The notes under the pieces were generated by a model that worked only from the letters and a program-made list of their open reading frames with translations, did not search any database and was not told the DNA's origin. From Phytophthora quininea (Eukaryota; Oomycota; Peronosporomycetes; Peronosporales; Peronosporaceae), in the NCBI GenBank assembly GCA_011947345.1, contig JAAVTG010000203.1, positions 27,028-91,027 on the forward strand: a stretch of DNA of 64,000 nt, given 5' to 3'. Made by a program: the position numbers and the translations under genes. Positions 36,071 through 48,429 of this stretch are shown here, piece after piece. Positions within the stretch are counted from its first letter, which is position 1; each line of letters opens with the position of its first letter.

Positions 36071-38081
36071 TCATATTGAAGATGACGAAAGATGTGCACT
36101 GTAGCATGCTCGGTCGGATCGAGGCCCACAAATGCCGAAGAAGATGTCTTGAGCGACGTCAGAGCACTTAGCGCAATAATAAGACGCCTTCTTCTTGCAT
36201 ACACCGCACTTTCGTTGAGGCCGCTTGCCTTGAAGACGCATTGCTGCGTATTGGGGAAGCTCGATGAACGGTTTGATGTGGTGGTCTGGAGCTCCTCAAC
36301 ACTGCCTTCAGAATCTCCATCTCCATTATGTGTTGACCTTGCAGTCTCGAACTCGTTGAATATCAATTGGTGAGCTAGCTGTGAGGCAAAGTCATTGAAG
36401 TCGACGTTGCCGGCATTTTCTGTGTCGTAGCGGTACGCCAAATACGCGTCAACTACCACCATGCCAAGGATAGTGCTAAATAATCGATGTGTCCAATTGC
36501 GGGTGATCCACTCACGCTCAATCACTAAGCTGCCTTGTCGATAGTGATCGTGAATATCAATCGTAGAGAACTTAGAGAAAAACAGCTCCATCATTTGCGG
36601 ACGAGAAATTACTTTTTCATACCGTAGCGTTTCGTAAATCCCCTCTCGATTTATCAGTCGATGACGCGGTCGTACTGAATCTGTACCTGGCAATGTTGTG
36701 CCGCGATTGGAAATGATAGTCTTTGGCTTTCGATCTGCCCAGCACATTGCGTACATTTTGTTTCCGAGATCTGTAGTACTTTCATACACTTTGAATGAGC
36801 CTCGCGGAGGAGTAGTTTCGAACCAATTTGTCAATGCCTGCTTTGGATATTCGACAGTAGCAGTCTTTACCATGCCCATAAAATATAGGCCAAGATGTGC
36901 TTCAAGCTGAACTAGTGTCTTGACTGAAGCAAAGGCACTGTCAGCAACTATGGTACGTCCACTCCCCTTGTACGGCGCTGCAAGCCTGAGGACGACAGCG
37001 GTACCTTCGCCGTACTCACGGTAATACTGCTTTGCACGCTGGCGGTCTTTACCTTCAACCAGTTCCAGACCAAGGAGCACTCCGCTCTCGCCATCAGCAA
37101 TCGACTTCAACTCCGTGCCTTTGCCTTCTGGTTTTCGTGCAATTTTAGTTTTATGAGGTAGACCGTCGTGACAGTATTTCCCTTCTCTGCCTTTCCAAGC
37201 GCTCATACACTCGTCAACACATAGCAGATTACCAGGCGAAACAAAGTTTTTCGTCTTGCATTGAATCCGTCAACCACTAAACGTATCGGCTTCCAGGGAT
37301 CGTCACTAAGGTACCCATCAGAAAATGACATGCAGTTCATTATCTGCTCAAAGCAATGACGAGACATCCCAAATCGCTGTCCGAAGCACGGTGGCGTACC
37401 AATGAAGCCATCTCTAGCTTCAGTTTCCCAGTAGACTCGTACCGGCCCAGGTCTTGGCTCCAACGCCATTGCGAGACGAAGACCAATCCATTTGAACCAG
37501 TCACCTGCTTTGATCGTGCGGTGGCGTCTACTAGAGAGGCTTTCGTTCGTGTACTGTAGTGTGGCCTCCATGATCTGCATGGGATACATCAAGTAAAAGT
37601 ACGAGGCAAATGACTTCTCCAACAGTGTAGTAAACAAAAATCTAGTTGGCCGCGGCTGAACCTGTGAGCCTCGATCAAAGAGAATAGCTGTGCATGGTGT
37701 CCATCGCCTTGAATGCGCCAGCACTGTGTCATCTTCGTCAGCTTCATCAGAATCCATCTCGTTTTCGCTCGTGGACTCGTCACTAGATGAGCTCTCCAGT
37801 TCCATGACTAGAGAAGCATTAGAAGCTTGCAACAAGCTTTGAAAGGTAGTGTTGGACGGGTCATCGGTGAGCACGGGCTGGTCTTCAGCTGGTCGACCTG
37901 ACATGGATGACGCTGCGAGCTCAATAGCTCTCGCAGCAACGGTCTCAGTAGCGCCAGTAGCCCACGTGACATCGTACTTGTTCTGTCTCGAGCCCGTACG
38001 CACTGCACGGACGACGCCCACCTTTCCCGCAAGGCGCTTCGTCTTGCCTCGAACCCGGCTTCCGACATGGAATTTGGCCAT
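36071..38081 (-). CDS. piggyBac transposase (DDE_Tnp_1_7)
   Basis: About 670 residues. The N-terminal 60 residues (MAKFHVGSRVRGKTKRLAGK, YDVTWATGATETVAA) look like a KOW/Tudor-type barrel, then an acidic linker (SSSSDESTSENEMDSDEADE). The catalytic domain has DPWKPIRLVVDGFN, CVDECMSAWKG (first Asp), VADSAFAS (second Asp) and NVDFNDFASQ. The Cys-rich finger at the C-terminus (KCGVCKKKA, YYCAKCSD, GICGP, RACY) lies in the next frame and ends at 36071. Only two single-base losses, at GG 37235-37236 and TTT 36210-36212, separate this from a full open frame. Both are homopolymers. Catalyses TTAA-specific cut-and-paste. Confidence 0.9.
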
Positions 38082-38224
38082 GCTACACTGCGAACTCTGG
38101 CTATCTGCGGCGCTTCAGGAACAAGGTGAGCAGCTTAAAACGATCGCATCCAGCTTCTATTCCTGGAAAACTAACTTTTCGGTTGAGCCTACCCGTAGGA
38201 TGGAGAGCCTACCGGTAGACGATT

Positions 38225-38237
38225 TGGGGGATAAAGA
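38225..38237 (-). repeat. piggyBac right terminal inverted repeat
   Basis: Exact reverse complement of the left 13-bp terminus, followed by TTAA. Confidence 0.88.
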
Positions 38238-38241
38238 TTAA

Positions 38242-39550
38242 GCAGGTTTTTCAGAGATGTAACACAACAAAGTTAAAATCGACGCGTTCGATTAAAAACC
38301 TGTTTAAAAAACTTGCGCCCAAGAGGTGTACCGTGGAGTGACTCGAATGAACTGGTCTGCGGGAGGGAGGGGTAGCGGTTAAAGATGACCCTTGTGCAAC
38401 CTGGAACCGTTGGCGTGTACCTTGTGTGCAATTCCTAAATATTCGAATCACTGGACGCGATGACCAGGGAGGACGCCTATTCAGGATATTGATAACGGGT
38501 AGGTTGGTATTGCGGGAGTCTCCCCAACGCGCTTGCTACAGACATCGGGTTAGAAAGCAGCTTTTGGCCACACAAAAAAATCGCACAGCCAACCTGTACA
38601 AGACAACAATTAGTTTGATACTGATTAGCAGCCACCATTTATTCTTTTAGACCCTCGGGTTCTGGGTCTTCGTCCAGGTTAGATGGGGCATATACATTTC
38701 GGGATACGTGGAAAGTCTAGAACACCCCGACGTTCGCGCACATGCTCCTCATGAACCAACCGATACACCACTCGGTTACAAAGCTTAAGTCAGTCGATTC
38801 ACATCGCAGCTAATGTCAACGCCCTGGTGATCACTGTAATCTAGCCACCCAAGAAGGTCACGTTAATATGAAATGGGTGACGCTCGGGTGTACCGACGGC
38901 CCAACCAGGTAATGGAATGGATCGGGGTCAGTACAGGTACAATGCTCTAGACTCTCCTTTTTCAACTGGACTTGAACACGGGCGGAGCTCCGCGCGAGGC
39001 TAGTCCCTAAACCAATGTGCCCTTAACGACAAATGCGGCCTCCGCTTCCTCAGAGAACGGGAGGACACAGGGTAAGTCCAACTCTGTTAAAATCTTATAC
39101 TAACTAACTATGTCATATTAAGTACAAATCTTGAACGACCCTGTGACACAATCTTGGCTTACATATGGGCGGTGCAAATAACGTGATCTACTTATGGAGT
39201 AATCATTGGTTCGCAATTTTGGAGCATCTCCGTTGCTCAATGGGGGTCAATTTTTCCAAACGGGTGACCTCTCCACAACTTTAATTTCAGGCGTCCTGCA
39301 CCACTCGCACTTCGGATTGGTCTTCACTTGATATTTTAATACACAGACGGACGGAATCTAACGGCCAGACCAGTCACAACTGTCAAATGAATCATTTTCA
39401 TCCAATCAGATATCAGATAAAAATTTGCTAATTTAGAGCCAGGCACAGACCAATTCTCCAGTCCAACGGAGAGCGACGCTCAGGAGAGCGGCCCCAGGAG
39501 ATCGACCCTCAAGAGCACCCAACGACTCCTCCCTCAATCGCGGCCCCGAT
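38242..39550. other. Non-coding spacer
   Basis: No gene, repeat or RNA recognised. Confidence 0.4.
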
Positions 39551-40897
39551 AGTTCGTAGGAAGCACTACTCTATTCATACTAAACGAGCTGTTTTAACAG
39601 GCGCTCAAGGAATAAGTGTCCGTGCAGCTGCCAAAAGTTTGGAGATCCTCGCCGTACACTTACCGACTGGATCGCTGAGAAAGAAAACATCTTTGCCTTT
39701 ATAGGATCCGAAAAGACGTTAGCCCAGACACCAGGGCGCACAGAGTCGATTCCATTTTCCTTCGAGCTGCTGATCTACATGAAGGATCAGCGTCGGGCCG
39801 ACCAACCGCTTACGGCCACCAGAATGGTGCAATACATCCGTTCAAACTACTTCAACTGGCTGACCGACTACACTACGAGCAAGAAAGACCAAGCTACAGC
39901 GTACGACTCGTTATTCCGCCTTTTTCGTCGCTTCGCTTATCGGCATGGCTTCACGCAACGAACTCCCCACGATTTAAAGGTGTGAATGCTCTAATATTAA
40001 TTAATTCGTGATGTTTTAGGAAAATCGCGATGATTTAGCGGTAATTCAGCGTGTCTTTAGCGAGGCTTTTAAGAGAGACTACGGCCACATGCCGTCAAAC
40101 AGAATCATCAACATCGATGAAACTGGTGTGTATTATGATACACCGCCCTCCAGAATTCTTTGCGAGCGTGGTGAGCCCTCAAATATCACCACGTCCCAAA
40201 AGCACTCTGCGCGAATGACAGTCGTATGCTCTATTCGAGGGAATGGTATGTTAAAAATGTTATACAACCCGTGTAAAAAAACTAACTGTTGTGATGCTTT
40301 AGGTGGAAAACTACCTTTACTTTTCACCGTCCGAGGCGAGCCTGATGGCATTATTGCAAACGAAGACGTCCATAGCTACCCCAAAGGTGCCACATAATGA
40401 TCTAGTTTTTCTGTAAGACTTACGCTAATTTATGGGAAATATTTTATATTAGGTCATTATTATGCTGTCCAGCCTAAAGCGTGGATGGATGGAAGAGTGT
40501 GGCATGAGTTCCTCCGCTCAGTAATGCTGCCATACATCAAGGATCCCTCCGTCCTCCTTGTTGACAATCTGGAGTGTCATGTGTCAGAGGAGGCGGAGGA
40601 AATCGTTGCAGGCGAGCTGTTTTCTCATTTACAGGCGTTACCTAAAATTCTACCTCTGTGTGTCAGCCACTTGATGTTGGCGTGATGGGTCCTCTGAAAG
40701 CTAAACTAAAGTCAGCGTAGCTGCTAGAGGACACGACGAAAGTGGCTTCCGCGAAGGACAAAGGTTGGCAACAATCAAGCGTACTATTGCTGTCTGGGAC
40801 GACATCAGCGAGGACACTATTCAATCAGCTTTTAACACTTCCACGATTCTGCACATCTGGGACCACATTTCAGGGTTTGGTCATCCTGGAATGTAAC
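39551..40897 (+). mobile_element. pogo/Tigger-like DNA transposon (DDE_1 transposase with introns)
   Basis: N-terminal helix-turn-helix part (VRAAAKKFGDPRRTLTDW after adding one A in the AAAA run near 39633), then SFELLIYMKDQRRADQPL and YDSLFRLFRRFAYRHGFTQR. Catalytic motifs: IINIDETGVYYD (first D), VLLVDNLECHVS (second D) and SVCQPLDVGVMGPLKAKL (third D). Short introns are apparent at about 39980-40019, 40244-40301 and 40386-40453; removing them joins DLK|ENRDDL, GNG|GKLPLL and PKG|HYYAVQ. A 3' frame change near 40660 breaks the end (ALPKILP...). No start codon is obvious. TIRs not found. Confidence 0.72.
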
Positions 40898-43800
40898 TCT
40901 GGTCCAGGATACCAAATACGGTTTTAGGATTCTAGTGTATCGGGTAGCCACCTTCGTCAAGCGTAGTAACTGCTTGTAAATGCATTGTGTCGTGTGGCAC
41001 ATGGTTTGTTAGGGAAGACTGGGTCATGGGAGTCCTAGCGCCACTCTCAGCGTGCACATTCGGACCAAGGCTACGCAATTCACATAGAGGATACGTTCTC
41101 TTAATGTGATTTTCGCCCACTCTTGGGCACTTGCTGATGGACGAGGTGAGGCTTCGGACAGAGCCTCTACTCCCGCCACAGCGACATCCCAACCGGTCGC
41201 ACGTCTCCACAACCACTTATCCACAAGATAAACTTCAACCAATCGCAAAGCGGGGTAAGTATCCATGGAAAAATCCAAATCAGCATCACCACAGAACGAA
41301 CCGGATCTCAGCTTGTGGTATTCGATCGACGATTCCTGGTGCGTCGTTCGACGCGACGGCGTCGCTGTAGTTGTGCTTGCTCAGTATACACCGGTTCTTG
41401 GATACGAATTGATAGTGCTTAAGCTTGGTCGCGATTAATCTACCAATGCAACGCAAAGTCATGACGACTGAGAGTTCGCCGGCCATTTGATTCTGTGGGT
41501 GCAATCAATTCGTGTAGACACGGTCGTCTGCCCCCTTAGAAAAAAACTGTATATTTGTCTCCGTGTGTACTTCGAAAAATAGTCACCCGAGCTTTCTCCA
41601 ACAGCACGTGCATTTGTTTGAGTGCTCGTACTGTAATGATACGAGTTACGGAATCGATTTGTAAATAACCCTAACATCATTTCTTTGTCAGAAGGCTCGT
41701 ACTGGAAGCAGCAGCTTGCCACCACGGCATCAACGACAAGTACGTCGAAAGAATGTCGCCGTTGCGACCCCGGAGCCATACTTTACACTTTGCGTAATCC
41801 TTCCGACAAAACCTGCATCACAGTTGGATTCAACAGTGGTTGAATCAGCTCAAACAAGTGACACATGCAGGAGCGATCTTGGTTTCGCAGCGTGGATAAT
41901 TTGATGGCGCTAGGACATAAATTTAGAGACGCGTCGTTAAAGTGGATGCTCAAGACGCTTCAAGTCGGAAACACAGCTAGACTCAAACTTTGTATGCCGA
42001 CCATAATTAATTCTGCAATTTGCTTTGCCTAACACAAGCCTCCTCTTTCTCCGCGTCCTACTGCCGCAGGTGCCAAAATGTTGGAGCCGGTCGGCCCTGG
42101 CGCTAAACAGTCGCGTCTTGTACTTGCACCAGTGCTTTATATAATCAGAGAGTGGCTGCTCAAACGTTGCAGGGTAGAGCGTTTGTCCTCGACTCCCTCT
42201 TCTGGAGCTTCATCGATAGCCTCGTAATAAGCGCTCATCAACGCATCTGTCTGCCAAGTGATCAAATATTTTGGCTTCCATGGAACCGGATTATCACCAG
42301 GTACTTGGCTAAGCATTTTTGGCGTGTTTTGCTGAGAGCATCCTTGTTCATGTGCCACCGACATACAACAATCACTACCTCGGAAAACACTGTATCGATA
42401 GAAGCAGACTTACGGAAAACACAATCTATGTCCGTCAGAGATTACACCCACATTTTGATGAACGTAAAACTGGTGCATTCCTTTCACCAGCGAGAGCGAG
42501 GCGATACCTGAGGCTGACCCCCATCCTACCATAGGAACCCTTCTTACATTGTATCACTACCACGACGTTTACTGCTTCGTCCAAGACCCTCATCATACTC
42601 TTGAGTTTCTCAAATGAGTTTTGTTCTAGTGTTTATAAGTTACCAACACAAGGATTAAAGCATCTTAGCAGAAACCGCCGCTAACATTGCCGTCAGAAAT
42701 TATTGCGTACAAAACAAAACTGGATGACCTGGATAGGAGAGTATTCAATCTCAAATGCGAGCATGCGAGAGAATGCGATAAAGCGAAAAAAAGGGCTGTA
42801 AGTAGTGACTTATTTTTAATCCTCAAATATTTACCAGTTACAAGTTTTTTAATGCCCGAATAAATGGCAAGATGTCCAAATAAGCGATATCAACACATGA
42901 TTGTACGTGTAATCATTATAAGTTTTGTCAAGATTCTGCGGTTGGGATAATAACTCTGCCTCTGATGAATTAAGTCAAATATGATCTTGCTAAACATTGC
43001 CCCACATGGCGCGTGCATCAGCTGTCTGTGTAATGTTACATTAGTGTGACTCTTCTCTAAAGATTTTGCGACGCAGGATGGCTATTTTCATTGTTCACAG
43101 CTATTCCGCGACAGTGAGCAGTTTCCTTCTGATTGTGGTATGAGCCATGTTTGTGGGGTCTTTCAAAAGGGAATGAACAGTCGACGAATAAGAAAATTTA
43201 CATATATTTTGTCTTGACGAAGGTAAAAGGTAAGGTATGGATATCGTATTTATGTGGCTTCGTATCTAGCACGATAAGTAATATCATTTGACATCATCTG
43301 AGTGAATTTTATGCAATGAGACGCATTGTTGTTTTGGAAAGGGGGGCTTACGAAGATTACCTGACAGGATTGGTTCTCGTTTTCTATTTTGTTGCTAAAC
43401 TACGTCATATGGATATGGATGTAATATACTCTCCATCCTGACAGTACTTTGTCACTGCCTATAGAGTAGTAATTTAAGCATTGATTGGTCAACGCTATTA
43501 GCGGTAATTAGTTTCCGGCCCATGGTGATACTATCTCATAGATCGCTATTTCAGTTCTCATATAGAAGAATGACCCTGAAGAAATACCGGGATAGTTATT
43601 ATTAGCTTTTAGGACGGCTCAACCATAAAGACCTTCGGCTAACTATCGTCTACCGAGTAAAAACTAGTCGAAGATTGTAAGTATCCGTCTTTCGTTGGTC
43701 GTGGGGTCCGCGAATAGTTGTAGTGTAGTCGTACTGTTTGCGGATGATTCATCGACCTCACCACTCATGTCCACGTCTCTAGTCTTAACGTCTGCAGAAG

Positions 43801-44099
43801 CTGGATCGCCGTCCGTCAGCTCCCATGAACGAAGGTTTAATGATGGATTGGTGGATTTGGAGACGGTATCAGACGAACGTCGGTAGGCGCTTGCAGTACT
43901 TCGGACAAACCCTTCAAAAATCACGCTAACGAGGTTGGCAGAGCTTGTTCAAGTATCGGCGACTTCAACCATACAGGAAAGCCGACACACATCTACGACT
44001 AAAGGGTATTAAATGACATGCCACAACGAAAATAGTGGAATACTCATGTCGATTACCTTTTCAAGAGTTTATCGATAGAGAACCCAGACAATCACCGGC
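40898..44099. other. Spacer with unassigned open frames
   Basis: Minus-strand open frames 41024-41278, 41286-41504, 41459-41779, 42137-42364 and 43664-43924 look partly coding (e.g. LKHYQFVSKNRCILSKHNYS) but match no family I can name. Between 42560 and 43660 nothing is seen. Likely transposon debris. Confidence 0.35.
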
Positions 44100-44490
44100 T
44101 AAGATGTGGCCTGATCCTGATACATCCCAGTGAACCCAGCAGACGCCAGACCAGGGAGCACGCTTCAGGAATCAGCTCGTGGAGCGATTGCAATGCGCGC
44201 TTGGAAAGCAGCACCACTTTGTTACAGCTTACACGTCGAGGGTCAATGGAACCATCGAAGTATTTGACCGCGAGATCAGGAAGTACATGATGGCCCTTCC
44301 GAGTGAGCGCAGAATAACCACACAAGATTGGCCCTCGTTGATGCCTGCTGTCCAAGCAGCTTTGGATGGTTTTACATCAAAGTCATTCGTTAAAACGACA
44401 AAATACGCAATCGTCTCTCCGCCATTTCCTTGGAAGGATACCTTCAGGCATATCAATAATTCGATACAACTGTCGAGGACGCTGTAAGTG
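44100..44490 (+). mobile_element. Ty3/gypsy integrase fragment
   Basis: Reads RFRNQLVERLQCALGKQHHF, VTAYTSRVNGTIEVFDREIR, then TTQDWPSLMPAVQAAL. This matches the end of the integrase core (F...L...L......F.TAY.P..NGT.E...R......R.L) and the region after it. Truncated on both sides; no LTR identified. Confidence 0.65.
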
Positions 44491-45339
44491 CTTAAATAGA
44501 CAAACACTGAAGACAACCCCAGCGATCTTGACACGTATATCAAGGCCAACAATGAATATTCATAATCGTAGCATATTAAACTACCTAACAAGACTCATAT
44601 TAGCACCCTTCTGCTTTGTCTAACGGCATTTTTTAGAAACTTTTAACAATTCCGGACTCAACAAGACCGAAAAAGGCGTTTTTCAGGGTAGCCCAAAACT
44701 AAAATGTTAGTTTTGTAAATTAGCTTATAATATTTTTATGACAGTAAATTGACGTTTTTCTAAGAGAAGTGGGGGCAGTGGTATGATCATATCTGTTTTG
44801 GCTATTGAATTATCGTAGGACAAACAAGGCATTCCGAGTAAAGTGGCTGTGATATTTCTATAGGCAAAAAAATCATTCGATTGGAATTATTTTCACATGA
44901 CGTCGTTGTTCTTGGGCTAGCTATACCGTATCTAGTTGTCTAAGCAAAATAATATTAGTTTTTGAACAATTAACATGTCAAGAACGAAAGAATAGTTGGT
45001 CATTTAGATTTTTTCTTCACAAAGCTGCTTTTAGCGGGGCATCTAGAAGTCTATACTTGAATAGACACATTAACTCAAACTTTTAGGCAATATTGAAAGC
45101 CTTAAGATTGGATGTGTACAGCTTGTTTTGCCTAAGGTGCCATAATTTAACCAAACCACTTAGAAACATACCGACTTTGAGACATACCGGTTCAAAACTT
45201 TGGACTTGCCACCTCCTACATATCGTGTAATGTAAGTTGAATGGACGCTATTCCGCGGTACAACCTAGCCCACTATGCTTTTATACCATGGCAAAGAGAC
45301 TTGGAGACGGGGTCGTGTCGACCGATCTTAACCTCCTCG
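44491..45339. other. AT-rich spacer
   Basis: Nothing recognised. Confidence 0.4.
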
Positions 45340-46340
45340 TCATAGATAGCACTCAAACACATAGCGTTGTTGGGGGATAATCGCCGCAAAGGGACTTGTT
45401 GGCAGAGGAGTTCTTCCCTGTACGTTGGAAGGAAGATTGAAAAGTGACCAGTCTCCCACCATTAGTTCTTTCGGAAATGATTTCACAAGGTGGGGGTTGG
45501 CGGGAAATGGCGACGTGTTTGGTAGAGGTATTTTATCACTATCAATTGTAGTGCAAGGGACAACGTCAATTTCTGCTTCCAAAGCACATCTGTCACGACC
45601 ATCAACATCATTTCCGCGCTGCTGGGCGTGGTTTGCAGTTCCTCGAGAGGGTCTAAATTACTTAGAGTATTAACCCAATAGCCAAATGCGCCCTCAGAAG
45701 CATCGCCATCATTTTTATCATCGGACTCATCGTGGCTTTGCTCAAATCTGTTGTCGTGGATGCTCTGCAGTTTTTCGGGTCGCGTCAACATTTTCATGGT
45801 TGAAGTCGCCGTTGGAGAGGTGCTTCTGGTGGCCTCCTCTTGCGAGTTTCGAACGTGTTTGCGGACAACGGCAACATTTTTACTTTTTCGGCGCTCAGTC
45901 GATTTCTCTTTGCTGTCTGAATTAGCGCCAACTTGCTGAAGTTGCATTCGCAAGTGGCCGTATTTGCTGCAATGGTCAGATCACTATGGCGAGTTCTGGC
46001 AGCATACTTTCAGGAAAATCTACTTGTATGAACAGCCAAATGTCTTGAATGGTGCCCACTTTTCGAATGATGGAGTGTCAATTGCGCCCTGAAGCCACGC
46101 AACCATATCTGTATACAACTTGGCTGTGTCTTCGCCTACCAAACGTCGGTAGTAATAGTCAGCTATTCTGCAGCTCGAAGAAACTTTAGTCATTGGGGTG
46201 GTGTTTATGTTTTTCTCGCGTGTTTCTGCGGCCAGTGGATACGAAAATATGCCGCTTTCTCGACGCTCGCGACCTCCACACGCGAGAGCCGCTGTTCTGA
46301 AGCGACCGAAACGTCGCCGTTTGGGCGTAGTCGGTCGCAT
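45340..46340 (-). other. Unassigned coding relic, probably transposon-derived
   Basis: Open pieces at 46020-46340 (YYYRRLVGEDTAKLYTDMVA, WLQGAIDTPSFEKWAPFKTF) and 45483-45953 (MRMQLQQVGANSDSKEKSTE, later an acidic DESDDKNDGDASEG) lie in series on one strand and could be one gene with a frame break near 46000. No family recognised. Confidence 0.3.
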
Positions 46341-48140
46341 GTGTAGGCCAATCTGACCGCCTAAGTTAAGCCTTCATCGTTAGACGGATTCGAATAGCAC
46401 TATATGTATAGAAAGTTGTCGTCACCTTCTAAAATCGAGAAAAAATAAATGCCGATATCTTTGGTCGCAGGCTACCCATACAAATGCCATTATTATTAAC
46501 ATCTGATTTTATATATCTTATGCAGCGGGGCTGCGTAGCGGTGCACGTGCACAGAGGAAGACGTAGGACTCCCCGAGTCTGTGTCTTTTGGCTTCCAGCC
46601 TTCGGTTCTATGCAAGAACCAAGTACAGTCCCGTACTAGGACTCGCAGAGTCAGTGTCCCTTAAAACAAAGACAACACTAATTAACTGCAAAAATAGAAC
46701 TGAATTGTTTTATCTGGCCCTGGTGTAAATGTATAGACTAAACTATGTGGCATAGTTAATCTAAGAGATATGTAAATGAGTGGTGGAGAGCCAGATGGCT
46801 ACAGAGTCGAAACTCTACGCACGGTTAAGAGTTTCGCGTAACCTCCAAAGTCAACGCACGGTTATGACTTTCGTGTAACCCCGTTACATCTTATGAATAA
46901 GGCGATAAGAGACCTAACTCTGAATATCTTTTCACCCTCATGTAGCGACAATTTTCGAGCAAAACTTAACCTCAAAGAATGTTTATCGTATGAGCTATCC
47001 GATGGTGTATTCCATTTTTTAAAAGTCTAATTTTCTGGAACTTAGCGACTAATTTTGGTCCTTTTCAAATATTTCGAGGTGGAGGTGGTAAGAATTATAC
47101 CGTACCAAAACGGGGTTGTTCCAAAATTAGTAGTTTTCTGCTTAGCGTCTTCCCCAACGACGTACAATATCCCCCTGCAGCAGCTCGATCCCGTCCAATA
47201 GAGAAAGCGTGGTAAAATGTCGAGCAGTACATTTTCGAGTGGCAAGTGGTCTGAATCATTCGACAGAAAAGTCAGCGTGACCAACACACTCAAAGAATGC
47301 ATCAGTCTCGTACAACTGTTAAAATTCCCGATGGAGAGAGCGAATAAGTTACACGTAACAAAGACACCAGCAAGTTTTCGTGTTCAAAGTGTTCAAGAGA
47401 ATTTTTACACCCAAAGTTATTCAACGACACACACAGAAAGTATGTCTGGACACTAAGAGCAGCCCCAACAAGAAGAGGGAGACAACCAAGCTTGTTTTGA
47501 AAGAAGTGGAGCTAGATAGGACCTGAGGCGACGGCGGTGAACCGAAACCGCCCAGGTAGAATAGTGCGGCGCCTTTGAGGTGGCTTTGGAGCTGGGTTCC
47601 TGGAACGAGTTCTGGTTCCAGCCCTGGATCCACTTGAAGAACCCCAGGATACGCAGTCGAAATCCTGGGTGGCGTGTGCTCTTGTGGCAATCCCCATCGA
47701 GGTTCGTTTAATCCGATCTTTTGTCACCAGGATCCTAGCACAAAAGTGAGTACAAGATGAGTTGAGATTTAGCGCCGACACTCACTTCCCAGGAACAACG
47801 CTCCCAGCGAGAACCAAGCCGACAACCAACGCACAGAGTTAATATACCACAATTAATATGGAGGTTCCTTATTTATTTGCACTGGCCCAAGGAACTGGGC
47901 CACAAACGTCGAGTGCTGATGAGTAGTAGTTTCCTGGACCACCCGACGAGAATATCCAGATACTCAGACGTGTTACCACGCGCACCACTTCCTTTTACCT
48001 AAACACACAGACACTTGGATCAGGAGGACTTTCGAGTTCAAAGCGAGTTGCTGTCCCTGTATGCGGTAGTCAATCGAGCGAGAGATTCTGGAAGGTGACT
48101 ACAGATGTCCCTCCAAATCCGTTGTTAACATGAAATGGTA
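46341..48140. other. AT-rich spacer with small repeats
   Basis: Contains a near-duplicate pair at 46824-46884 and short open frames (47042-47302, 47421-47781, both minus) without recognisable motifs. Confidence 0.35.
46824..46884. repeat. Imperfect tandem duplication, about 34-bp unit
   Basis: Units built on ctacgcacggttaagagtttcgcgtaacc and caacgcacggttatgactttcgtgtaacc lie side by side with a handful of differences. Confidence 0.5.
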
Positions 48141-48154
48141 CACCCCAATGGAGT

Positions 48155-48245
48155 ACCGGGTAGTTACATCAAGTCATTTGTACAAATCACCAAGCGATCC
48201 GCACAAATCACCCACCAACGATCGGTGTAGTTTCACCAAGGGGTC
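48155..48245 (+). repeat. Direct repeat left of the MULE
   Basis: gtagttacatcaagtcat followed by aaatcaccaagcgatccgc. About 55 bp match, at roughly four of five positions, the start of the array at 50977 in the same orientation. Confidence 0.6.
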
Positions 48246-48429
48246 TGCACTCGTCGCCAATCTGTACGTTGCCTTCAACTCCAAGATTGCCTCCAACTTA
48301 GCCTGAACTGGTTTCCCTTCCGGTGAAAGATGGTTTTACTTGCCGTCTCTGCCGCGTCCCCTTCGCTCTACTGTTCATTTCAGATCGCCATTTCAGATTT
48401 TGCTGTCTCGTGTAAAAGTGGAGACACCA

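Larger units (their letters stand above)
35948..38241 (-). mobile_element. piggyBac-like DNA transposon, nearly complete
   Basis: Bounded by TTAA at 35948-35951 and 38238-38241, the piggyBac target duplication. Inside are perfect 13-bp inverted termini (tctttatccccca; 35952-35964 and the complement at 38225-38237). Subterminal motifs agcctaccggtag and gcctacccgtagg sit on both sides and contain the 10-bp palindrome CTACCGGTAG. Total 2.29 kb with one transposase gene on the minus strand. Sharp ends and near-open transposase suggest a recent insertion. Confidence 0.9.
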
